NCBI RefSeq assembly: GCF_000718555.1
Contig: NZ_JOAN01000017.1
Coordinates: 107,230-171,229 of the forward strand
Source: Micromonospora chokoriensis
Lineage (GTDB): Bacteria > Actinomycetota > Actinomycetes > Mycobacteriales > Micromonosporaceae
DNA length: 64,000 bases
Reading direction: 5' to 3'
Shown here: positions 41,817 to 49,105 of the stretch, piece after piece
Layout: each line of letters opens with the position of its first letter
How positions within the stretch are numbered: position 1 is the first letter of the stretch
Made by a program: the position numbers and the translations under genes
Notes under the pieces: model-generated
What the model was told of the DNA's origin: nothing
Database searches by the model: none
The model's input: only the letters and a program-made list of their open reading frames with translations

Positions 41817-42230
41817 ATGCTGCGACTCACCGATTTCATCATCGACTGCCCGGACACGATGAAGCTGGCGGCCTTTTACTCCGAGGTGACGGGTCGCCCA
41901 GTCAAGGCGGGCAGCCACGAGAACTGGGCCGGCATCCTTTTTGGCGAGATCGAGCTGGCCTTCATCCGGGTGGAGGACTACCGCACCCCGCAGTGGCCCG
42001 ACAGCGAGCACCCGAAGCAGTTCCACCTCGACTTCGAAGTCGACGACATCGAGGCCGAACAGGCCCGCGTCTTGGCGCTCGGCGCGACCCTGCAGCAGGA
42101 CTCCATCGGCCCCGAGGGCTACGGCTGGCGCGTGTATACCGACCCTGTCGGCCATCCCTTCTGCCTCTGCCGCAACAAGGGTGCCACCTGGACCGACCAG
42201 GGCCTCACCTGGTCCAGAAACGACGAGTAG
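41817..42230 (+). CDS. VOC superfamily protein (glyoxalase/dioxygenase-like)
   Basis: A 137-aa vicinal oxygen chelate protein of the single-unit actinobacterial type: RLTDFIIDCPDTMKLAAFYSEVTGRP at the start, FHLDFEVDDIEAEQARVLALGAT in the middle, and YTDPVGHPFCLC at the end, where PxGHPFCL is diagnostic. The metal site is only partly conserved, as in most of these. Function is unknown; resistance or detoxification roles are possible. It follows the MerR gene by 40 bp, so it could be under the same control. The last 26 bp overlap the convergent membrane-protein gene. Confidence 0.88.
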   Translation: MLRLTDFIIDCPDTMKLAAFYSEVTGRPVKAGSHENWAGILFGEIELAFIRVEDYRTPQWPDSEHPKQFHLDFEVDDIEAEQARVLALGATLQQDSIGPEGYGWRVYTDPVGHPFCLCRNKGATWTDQGLTWSRNDE

Positions 42231-42690
42231 GTGCACGAAGTCGGTGGCTTCTGCCGCTCGTGACCTGCAGGATGGCCGCGACCACGGCGGCCACCACCGA
42301 GAGAAGTGTGAGCAGCAACGCCGGCGCGACGACACCTGTGACGTCTTCGCCGGTGCCGCGCGCCAGGAGCATGACCGTGGCGACCCCCGCCACCATCAGG
42401 CCACCGGTGGCCAGCGCGAGCCACTTGACGATCCTGAAGACAGCGGTTGCATTCCTGGCCATAGTCAACCTCGCAAGGTCTGACGCGCGCTCCCGGATGA
42501 TGCCCACGAACGTTTCGGTGAAGATCCAGAGGATGAAGGCCGCAGTTCCACGGCCCTCGGTTCCGGCCCGTTCACGGCAGAGGTCGGCGAAGGTCTGCTC
42601 CATGCTGTCGGCGAAGCGTTCGCGGTACGGCCTCGGATAGAGACCGAGCAGCCTCCGGTACCAGCGCCGATATCGTGTCTGTCCGCCCAT
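42205..42690 (-). CDS. PadR-associated membrane protein
   Basis: A 161-aa protein. The N-terminus YRRWYRRLLGLYPRPYRERFADSMEQTFADL is a motif seen in membrane proteins encoded next to PadR regulators in actinobacteria. Two membrane segments follow (IVKWLALATGGLMVAGVATVML and VVAPALLLTLLSVVAAVVAAIL). It starts 2 bp after the PadR stop and is surely co-transcribed. No catalytic motif is seen. Probably an envelope protein repressed by PadR; role unknown. Confidence 0.8.
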   Translation of the reverse strand: MGGQTRYRRWYRRLLGLYPRPYRERFADSMEQTFADLCRERAGTEGRGTAAFILWIFTETFVGIIRERASDLARLTMARNATAVFRIVKWLALATGGLMVAGVATVMLLARGTGEDVTGVVAPALLLTLLSVVAAVVAAILQVTSGRSHRLRAPTRRFWTR

Positions 42691-42692
42691 GG

Positions 42693-43049
42693 TCAGGCAC
42701 CCATTGCCCTGGGTATGAGGGATCGCTCATGGGCGACCGCGACGACCTGACGGTATCGCTGCAACTCTGCAGCGAGGGTCTGTTGACCGAGCGCGGTGAT
42801 GCCGTAGTAGACGCGGCGCTCATCGTCCAAGTTCGGGTCGATCTTCTTGTCACTCTCGCGGATCAAGCCCGCTTCGGTCATCCGTCGAACCGAGCCATAT
42901 AGCGTTCCTGGCCCCATCTTGACTCTCCCCTGGGAGTCGGCCTCGACCTGTTTCATGATCCCGTAGCCATGGCGGTCCTGGGTCGAGAGCACGAGCAGGA
43001 TGTGAAGCACCGCAGGGGTGAGGGGCCCGCCGGTTCTGGTGCTCGCCAT
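42693..43049 (-). CDS. PadR family transcriptional regulator
   Basis: A 118-aa winged-helix repressor: LTPAVLHILLVLSTQDRHGYGIMKQVE, then the diagnostic MGPGTLYGSVRRMTEAGLI and DDERRVYYGITALGQQTL. The C-terminal helix for dimerisation is short, so this is a class 2 (PadR-s1) size. A perfect 19-bp inverted repeat (43060-43078) overlaps its likely -10, indicating autorepression. First gene of a two-gene operon with the membrane protein. Confidence 0.92.
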   Translation of the reverse strand: MASTRTGGPLTPAVLHILLVLSTQDRHGYGIMKQVEADSQGRVKMGPGTLYGSVRRMTEAGLIRESDKKIDPNLDDERRVYYGITALGQQTLAAELQRYRQVVAVAHERSLIPRAMGA

Positions 43050-43059
43050 GAACCGAAAC

Positions 43060-43078
43060 TATATCCGCGACGGATATA
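43060..43078 (-). promoter_or_regulatory. PadR autoregulatory operator
   Basis: TATATCCG-CGA-CGGATATA has exact 8-bp arms and lies 11 bp upstream of the PadR ATG. On the minus strand the left arm overlaps TATAGT (43064-43059), a good -10, so binding would block RNA polymerase and the message would be nearly leaderless. Confidence 0.72.
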
Positions 43079-43093
43079 CGTCAAGCCATCCGC

Positions 43094-43990
43094 TCAGGCG
43101 CCCTGTTCCCCGAGGACGGTTTCGCGGAAGGACGCCACCACGGGCCGAAGGTCGACCCGGTGCCAGGCCGCCCACAGCCGCACGGACCCCCCGTACCAGG
43201 AAAGTTCCCGCACCACGATGCCCTGGGTCGTGCCACGCACCATGCTGCGCGGGACGAGCGCGAGGCCCAGGCCGGAGGCGACCAGGCCCAGCGCGGTAAG
43301 CGGATCGGCCGCGTTGAGGCGGATGTCTGGCGTAAAGCCGGCGGCCACGCACGACGCGACGAACGTGTCACGCCAGGCCGGGTCCTGTGAGTCGCCCACC
43401 GCGATCCATGGCTGCCCGTTCAGGTCATCGGGCGTCAACCCCTCCTGCGCAGCGAGGGGATGAGTCGCCGGCAGCGCCAGCAGCAGCGGATCCTGGAGCA
43501 GCGGAGCCGCCAACAGATCCGGGTCGCCCTCGGGCGGCGGCGTGCGGACCAGCGCGATGTCCAGGCTACGCTGACGCAGACCTTCGAACTGCTCGGCAGA
43601 CTCCTGGTCGTAGAGCGCGACGTGGATCCCGGGGCGCTCCTCACGTAAGGCGCGAAGGGCAGTGGGCAGGACGCCGGTGTGCATGGCGTTGGCCACGTAC
43701 CCGATGCAGAGGCCACCCTCCTCGCCGCGGCCGAGCCGCCGGCCGAGGTTCTCCAGCCTGGCCGCGTGGCGCAGCAGTGCGCGGGCCTCGGTCAGGAAGA
43801 CGCGACCATCGGAGGTCAGCCGGATTCGCTGCTGGCTGCGCTCGAAGAGGGTGAGACCCAGGTTCTTTTCGAGCTGGGCGATCTGCCGACTGAGCGGCGA
43901 CTGGGAGATGTGCAGCTGATCAGCGGCCCGCCCGACGTGTTCGGCCTCGGCGACGGCCACGAAGTACCGGAGTTGTCGGAGGTCAAGCAC
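43094..43990 (-). CDS. LysR family transcriptional regulator
   Basis: A 298-aa LysR-type regulator: the HTH LDLRQLRYFVAVAEAEHVGRAADQLHISQSPLSRQIAQLE at the N-terminus (only part quoted by motif: LRYFVAVAE, SQSPLSRQI), followed by a two-lobed effector domain (LCIGYVANAMHTGVLP, LVASGLGLALVPRSM). The start is taken at GTG 43990; a TTG further upstream would add seven residues. It is divergent from the aldo-keto reductase gene, with two inverted repeats in the shared region, the classic arrangement for a LysR regulator and its target. Confidence 0.9.
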   Translation of the reverse strand: MLDLRQLRYFVAVAEAEHVGRAADQLHISQSPLSRQIAQLEKNLGLTLFERSQQRIRLTSDGRVFLTEARALLRHAARLENLGRRLGRGEEGGLCIGYVANAMHTGVLPTALRALREERPGIHVALYDQESAEQFEGLRQRSLDIALVRTPPPEGDPDLLAAPLLQDPLLLALPATHPLAAQEGLTPDDLNGQPWIAVGDSQDPAWRDTFVASCVAAGFTPDIRLNAADPLTALGLVASGLGLALVPRSMVRGTTQGIVVRELSWYGGSVRLWAAWHRVDLRPVVASFRETVLGEQGA

Positions 43991-44004
43991 GTCGGACCCG
44001 GGAG

Positions 44005-44034
44005 GACTCAAGTGAGTCCAAGTAAGTCTTGGAC
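44005..44034. promoter_or_regulatory. LysR-type operator in the divergent region
   Basis: GTCCAAG (44016-44022) and CTTGGAC (44028-44034) are perfect arms around TAAGT, and GACTC-AAGT-GAGTC (44005-44018) lies against it. The pair sits just upstream of the LysR start and about 100 bp before the aldo-keto reductase start. Confidence 0.6.
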
Positions 44035-44130
44035 AGTCTCATGCATGGATCCTAACCTTGAACTCGCAAGGCCGGTCAATCACACATTCGTTCATATTTC
44101 CGGCTACATCGACATTAAGAGGTTTATTCC

Positions 44131-45141
44131 GTGACTATCAAGTCTCTCCTTCCCGGCGCGCTCGGGTTCGGCACCGCACCGCTGGGCAACATGTTCCGCG
44201 ACATCCCCGACGAGGAGGCGGCGGCCACCGTCCAGGCCGCATGGGACCAGGGCATCCGCTACTTCGACACCGCACCCTTCTACGGCGCGGGTCTCTCCGA
44301 GATCCGGCTCGGCGACGTGCTGTCACAGCACCCGCGCGACGAATACGTCCTCAGCACCAAGGTCGGCCGCGTCATCCTCGACGAGATCGAAGACACCACC
44401 GCCCGCGACCTCGGCGAGAAGGGTGGCCTCTTCGAGCACGGCCGCCCGAACAAGATGGTCAACGACTACACCGCCGACGCCACCCTGCGCTCGATCGAGG
44501 ACAGCCTCAAGCGCCTCAAGACCGACCGCCTCGACATCGTGTGGGTGCACGACGTGGCACAGGACTTCTACGGTGACGAGTGGCTGGCCGCCTACGAGAC
44601 GGCCCGCACGGGCGCCTTCCGCGTCCTGCAGAAGCTGCGCGACGAGGGCGTCATCAAGGCCTGGGGCCTGGGCGTCAACCGCGTGGAGCCGCTGGAGCTC
44701 ACCCTCGACCTCGACGAGCCGAAGCCCGACGCCTTCCTCCTCGCCGGCCGCTACACGCTGCTCGACCACGACCGGGCCCTGCAGCGCCTGCTGCCGGCAG
44801 CCTCGGAGCAGAACGTGGACATCGTCGTCGGTGGCCCGTACAGCTCGGGGATCCTCGCCGGCGGCACGCACTTCGAGTACCAGAAGGCACCCGCGGCCAT
44901 CATCGACAAGGTGGAGCGGATCAAGGCAATCGCCGGGCGACACGGAGTCAGTGTCAAGGCCGCGGCCCTGCAGTTCTCCCTCGCCCACCCGGCCACGGCC
45001 GCCGCGATCCCCGGCGCCACGAAGCCCAGCCGCATCGCGGAGGACGTGGCCGCCCTCGGCGAAACGGTGCCGGCCGCCTTCTGGACGGCCCTGCGCGAGG
45101 AGAAGCTGATCGCCGACTCCGCGCCGGTACCCGCAGCCTGA
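44131..45141 (+). CDS. Aldo/keto reductase (aldose dehydrogenase-like)
   Basis: A 336-aa NAD(P)-dependent (beta/alpha)8 barrel enzyme. Catalytic residues are seen as Asp and Tyr in FDTAPFYGAG, Lys in LSTKVGR and His in VWVHD. ALQFSLAHPATAAAIPGATKPSRIAED is the cofactor-binding end (IPGATKPS). It most resembles the D-threo-aldose/L-fucose dehydrogenase branch. GTG start at 44131 with AGAGG upstream. It precedes the SRPBCC gene by 31 bp in one operon, opposite the LysR regulator. The substrate is unknown. Confidence 0.9.
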   Translation: MTIKSLLPGALGFGTAPLGNMFRDIPDEEAAATVQAAWDQGIRYFDTAPFYGAGLSEIRLGDVLSQHPRDEYVLSTKVGRVILDEIEDTTARDLGEKGGLFEHGRPNKMVNDYTADATLRSIEDSLKRLKTDRLDIVWVHDVAQDFYGDEWLAAYETARTGAFRVLQKLRDEGVIKAWGLGVNRVEPLELTLDLDEPKPDAFLLAGRYTLLDHDRALQRLLPAASEQNVDIVVGGPYSSGILAGGTHFEYQKAPAAIIDKVERIKAIAGRHGVSVKAAALQFSLAHPATAAAIPGATKPSRIAEDVAALGETVPAAFWTALREEKLIADSAPVPAA

Positions 45142-45172
45142 CCCTTCATCCCTAACTCAGTAGGAGAATCCA

Positions 45173-45598
45173 GTGGTCACCGCCACCGAGTTCATTGACA
45201 TTCCCGCTTCGCCCGAGCGCATCTGGCAGCTCATCGGCGGCTTCGACTCGCTTCCCGACTGGCTGCCCTACATCCCCAGCAGCGCACTCAGCGAGGGAGG
45301 ACGCGTCCGCACCCTCAACAGCGAGGACGGCGGCGTCATCGTCGAGCGTCTCGAAGCCTTCGACAACGAGGCACGCAGCTACAGCTACTCCATCCTCCAG
45401 GCACCTTTCCCCATCACCGACTACCTCTCCACCATCACCGTGCACGAGGTGCCCGGACAGGACGGGGCCCGCGTGCAGTGGTCAGGCACCTTCACGCCGG
45501 TCGGCGTCAGCGACGAAGAGGCCACCGCCCTGTTCCGCGGCATCTACCGAGATGGCCTGGCGGCACTGCACCAGACACTCACCACGACTGCCGCCTGA
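45173..45598 (+). CDS. SRPBCC family protein
   Basis: A 141-aa START-like helix-grip protein with a hydrophobic cavity. The N-terminal TEFIDIPASPERIWQLIGGFDSLPDWLP is the typical polyketide cyclase/lipid-transport entry, and YSILQAPFPITDYLSTITVHE and VQWSGTFTPVGVSDEEA follow in family order. GTG start with TAGGAGAAT upstream. Cotranscribed with the aldo-keto reductase. Ligand unknown; it may bind the product or substrate of that enzyme. Confidence 0.87.
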   Translation: MVTATEFIDIPASPERIWQLIGGFDSLPDWLPYIPSSALSEGGRVRTLNSEDGGVIVERLEAFDNEARSYSYSILQAPFPITDYLSTITVHEVPGQDGARVQWSGTFTPVGVSDEEATALFRGIYRDGLAALHQTLTTTAA

Positions 45599-45887
45599 GG
45601 GGCCAGGGATCTCGTCGAGATGCCGCGCATGCGGCTCCTTCCAACCGAGGTGCGTGCGTCAGCTTCGGACGGTGACTGGACTCGGGCATCGACGGCTGCC
45701 CACCCTGCCACTGCGCGAGATACATATCGCTGCGCGCCAGGCTGACCACGCACCTCCATGCGCTACCGACACGTAACAGCGACCGTGCGCTCCGTCTCGG
45801 TGAAGCCCAAACTTCAGGCAGGGACAAACCACCAACGGCACGGGCAATGTTGGTCTTGACGGAAGCCTTTATCCGCGAAGGGCAGGG

Positions 45888-48122
45888 ATGTACGTTGATA
45901 TGATGCGGTCCTGGCGGAAATCGATGGCGGTCGCCATCGGCGTGTCGGCCGTCATGATTTCCGCGTGGTCATGGCTGTCCCATGACGATTCCCTGAGTGC
46001 CACCGACTCCATCTGGAGCATTATCGCTGGCGCAATAGCCCTCACTCTCGCATTACTCACATGGCTTCGAAACAAGAGCGGGCCGGGCAACATCGAACAG
46101 AACCGGCCGGCTGTCGACTGCCTAGCCGAATCGGTACGCACACAATGGCGTGAAGAGGCCGAGATGCGGGGCGTCTTCCGTCCGGCGCTGCTGCCGCTGC
46201 GATGGACCGCCCAGCATGGCGACTCCCGGGCGGACGAGATCTTCGGTACAAGCGAGGAGATCTGGCGAACCTACGCGGGGATCGACAGCGGGCGCATGCT
46301 CGTGGTCGGACGACCGGGTGCCGGCAAAACCGTATTCACACTGCTGCTGGTGCTAGAGATCCTCAATCGGCGGTCACCCGGCGATCCGGTTCCAGTGCTG
46401 CTGCCAGCCTCTCTGTGGAACCCGCAGCGACAACACATCCGCACGTGGATGGCGGAACGATTAGAGGAGGGTTACGAGTGGACCCGGTCTCCGGGGCCGG
46501 TCGACAGCACCATGACCATTGCGCAATGGCTTGTGCAGACCGGACAGGTCATTCCGGTCCTCGACGGGCTCGACGAGATGTCTCAGGAGCTACTGCCCCG
46601 GGCGATTGAGTCGCTGAACCGGGTCCTGATCCCGGCGGCCCAGTTCGGCCCGGATCCCGTCATTCTCACCTGCCGGGAGTCGGAGTTCCTCGCCGCCGCC
46701 CCCGCCGAATACTCATCGGGCGTCGAAAGCGCGGTTCTCTGGGAAGCCACGACGGTCAAGGTGAAGCCCTACACCGCGGAAGACATTGGGGCTTGTCTCG
46801 TCGCCGGTGTCCCGGCCAGCCAGGTGGCAAGGTGGGCCCACCTAGCGACCGCCGTGCGGGAGGCACCGGAGGGACCGCTGGCAACCGCGCTTGTCACTCC
46901 ATTTATGATCTCCCTGACGCGCTCCGTCTTGGGCGGAGAAGGCCGCGATCCGGCGGAACTCGTGGGACGTGCGTGGCCGAACGGACGTGACGTTGAGCTT
47001 TCCCTGTTGCACGATCTAGTTCCGTCACTTTATGACCATCCGCTACCCGGCCCGGCGACCGTCGCCCTCTCCAGCGAAAAGGCACAGCGCTATCTGGTCA
47101 GTCTCGCACGGACACTGTCCGCCACGGGAACTCACGAGATGGCCTGGTGGAAGCTCGGTGACTCGCTGCCAATCCGGGTGCATTGGCTCCTGTTCGGACT
47201 GGCGAACGGCATCGCCGCCGCAGTTATGTTCCGACTGCTCACTGGCCCCCTCCAGGCGTTGATCGTCGGCGGCGCAGTGGCCCTGGCTGCGCAGGCGGTC
47301 GGACCGGTCGCGGGCGTCGGCACACCGCTGTTACTAAACATCCGCCTGTCCACCGGCATCGCCCGCCTGACCACAGGATTCCTGCTTAGCCTTCTGGTTG
47401 GGCTGGCCGTGGCGTTTACGCTTGGCCTGCAAGGAGCGGTAGCGCTCTCTGCCGGAGCGGCGGTTGGGGTATTCGGCGGTGTCGCTGCGGGACTCGAGTT
47501 CGTACTCGAACAACCACCAGCCGAGAGCAGCCAGGCGGCGACGCCCCGCAGCGTACTCCGGGCAGATCGCCAAGCGTTGCTGCTCCGGACGTTCGTCGTC
47601 GCCCCCATCGGCGGTTGCGCGGTTGGGCTCGCTGTCGGTCTTTACGCCGACCTCGGTTTGCCACCCGGAGAGCGCACCGGTGTCGTCATCGGGCTTGCTC
47701 TAGCCTTGGGTGCATCGGTGGTCGTGGGCCTTCGGCACGGACTGCTGCCCGGCCTCCTCACCGGAATCGGGCTGGGGACCTTCAGTGGAACGCTTACGGC
47801 CGTGCTGCTCACCTCGGCCGGGCCGCTTGAGGGACCGTACCCGGTGGTCATCGGAATAGGCCTATGGGCGCAGATTGCCCTGGCGCTCTGGTTTACCAGC
47901 TCATACGGCAGATACACCCTCGGTCGTACGGCGTCTGCCCTCCGCGGAAATCTGCCTTTCCGGCTGTTCGGCTTCCTCGAGGATGCACGCGATCGGGGAG
48001 TGCTACGCCAAGCTGGCCCACGATTCGAGTTCCGGCATGCCATGCTGCAAGACTTCCTCGCCTCCGACGGTCACGCCGTGATTGCCGCCCCGCAGTCGCG
48101 CCGGACGGCCGGCAAGCAATAA
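45888..48122 (+). CDS. Membrane-anchored NACHT NTPase
   Basis: A 744-aa STAND-class NTPase. Two N-terminal membrane segments (residues about 13-30 and 42-60) are followed by a NACHT module with Walker A GRPGAGKT (141-148), Walker B VIPVLDGLDEM (LDGLDE at 225-230) and the sensor ILTCRESEFL. Residues about 430-680 contain perhaps eight more hydrophobic segments. The C-terminus has the FEFRHAMLQDFLA motif typical of NACHT proteins. No leucine-rich or WD repeats are present. The ATG at 45888 has AGGG upstream. It begins a unit with a methyltransferase (9-bp gap) and a cis-prenyltransferase. NACHT proteins in bacteria are often defence sensors; here that is a hypothesis. Confidence 0.87.
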   Translation: MYVDMMRSWRKSMAVAIGVSAVMISAWSWLSHDDSLSATDSIWSIIAGAIALTLALLTWLRNKSGPGNIEQNRPAVDCLAESVRTQWREEAEMRGVFRPALLPLRWTAQHGDSRADEIFGTSEEIWRTYAGIDSGRMLVVGRPGAGKTVFTLLLVLEILNRRSPGDPVPVLLPASLWNPQRQHIRTWMAERLEEGYEWTRSPGPVDSTMTIAQWLVQTGQVIPVLDGLDEMSQELLPRAIESLNRVLIPAAQFGPDPVILTCRESEFLAAAPAEYSSGVESAVLWEATTVKVKPYTAEDIGACLVAGVPASQVARWAHLATAVREAPEGPLATALVTPFMISLTRSVLGGEGRDPAELVGRAWPNGRDVELSLLHDLVPSLYDHPLPGPATVALSSEKAQRYLVSLARTLSATGTHEMAWWKLGDSLPIRVHWLLFGLANGIAAAVMFRLLTGPLQALIVGGAVALAAQAVGPVAGVGTPLLLNIRLSTGIARLTTGFLLSLLVGLAVAFTLGLQGAVALSAGAAVGVFGGVAAGLEFVLEQPPAESSQAATPRSVLRADRQALLLRTFVVAPIGGCAVGLAVGLYADLGLPPGERTGVVIGLALALGASVVVGLRHGLLPGLLTGIGLGTFSGTLTAVLLTSAGPLEGPYPVVIGIGLWAQIALALWFTSSYGRYTLGRTASALRGNLPFRLFGFLEDARDRGVLRQAGPRFEFRHAMLQDFLASDGHAVIAAPQSRRTAGKQ

Positions 48123-48131
48123 CGACAATCG

Positions 48132-49043
48132 ATGGATGACGGTGTCGCCGAGCGACTAGAAGTTTCGATGCGTGCGGTACGTCGCCATGCCCGCATCGAC
48201 AATATCGGCGCCGCCAACTCAACCGTCGAGGCAGTCCGGCGGTACTACCGGTGGAACCATCCGTTCTACCGTCTTCTCCACTCTCGCGACGGTGCCATGC
48301 ATCTAAGCCTCTCCGGCGAATTTGCGGCCCACGCCGAGTTCATCAGCAAGTACGTCAGCCACATCGGCGCACCGCGGGTCCTGGAACTCGCCTGCGGCAC
48401 CGGATACAACCTCGGCGAGCTCGCCACCCGCCGCCCGTCGGCCGACCTCCACGGGATCGACCTGTCCCGGCTCCATGTCATGAGCGCGCGCTTGGGCATG
48501 TCGCGTGCTGCGAACGTCCGGGTTCGGGTCGGCGACTACCACCGACTGCCCTACGCCGACGGATCGTTCGACGTCGTGTTCGTCATCGAGGGAATCTGCC
48601 ACGCTCGCGATCTTCATGCATCCCTCGCCGAGGCGCGCCGGGTTCTCGCACCGGACGGTGTCCTGCTGGTATTCGACCTGTTCCATACTGATGATGCAGA
48701 TCGGCTCGATCCCCGAGTACGACAGTCGGCCATGATCGTCGAGCGCGCTCTCCTGATATCCAGCATCCTGTGCGAACGGCGCTGGCTGGACGTGGCACTG
48801 GCTGCTGGCTTGGAGCATCTGCACACCCAGGACCTTTCCGCAGAGGTGACGCCTCAGCTGCGCGTGCTCAACACTTTGGCCTGGCGGTTCGTGCGGGGCC
48901 GCCGGGCCGGGCCCTGGGCCCGCCGGTTCCTGCCGGCAACAATTCGGCAGAACGCCGCGGCTGGACTTCTGCTCCATCTGACGGTCGAGGCCGGAGCGCA
49001 CGCCTATCTGATGATCGCCCTGCGCCCCGCCGCTGCGCCTTGA
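48132..49043 (+). CDS. Class I SAM-dependent methyltransferase
   Basis: A 303-aa methyltransferase. Motif I is VLELACGTGYNLGELA, followed by the acidic LHGIDLS, a motif at VGDYHRLPYADGSFDVVF and AEARRVLAPDGVLLVFDLF. The N-terminal RYYRWNHPFYRLLHSRDGAMHLSL resembles the lid region of small-molecule C- or O-methyltransferases acting on terpenoid or quinone substrates. The C-terminal 90 residues are helical and partly hydrophobic. It starts 9 bp after the NACHT stop and ends 62 bp before the prenyltransferase. No clear ribosome-binding site is seen at ATG 48132, suggesting coupling to the NACHT gene. Substrate unknown. Confidence 0.87.
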   Translation: MDDGVAERLEVSMRAVRRHARIDNIGAANSTVEAVRRYYRWNHPFYRLLHSRDGAMHLSLSGEFAAHAEFISKYVSHIGAPRVLELACGTGYNLGELATRRPSADLHGIDLSRLHVMSARLGMSRAANVRVRVGDYHRLPYADGSFDVVFVIEGICHARDLHASLAEARRVLAPDGVLLVFDLFHTDDADRLDPRVRQSAMIVERALLISSILCERRWLDVALAAGLEHLHTQDLSAEVTPQLRVLNTLAWRFVRGRRAGPWARRFLPATIRQNAAAGLLLHLTVEAGAHAYLMIALRPAAAP

Positions 49044-49105
49044 CCCGGAACAGCTGACCAGCATCGACCCCACCCGGCGTGCAACCCCTGAGACGGACGG
49101 AACGT

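Noticed and set aside
45599..45887. 289-bp gap before the NACHT gene, with several short open frames
   Set aside because: None has a plausible ribosome-binding site or conserved-looking sequence; it is treated as non-coding upstream DNA with no clear operator.
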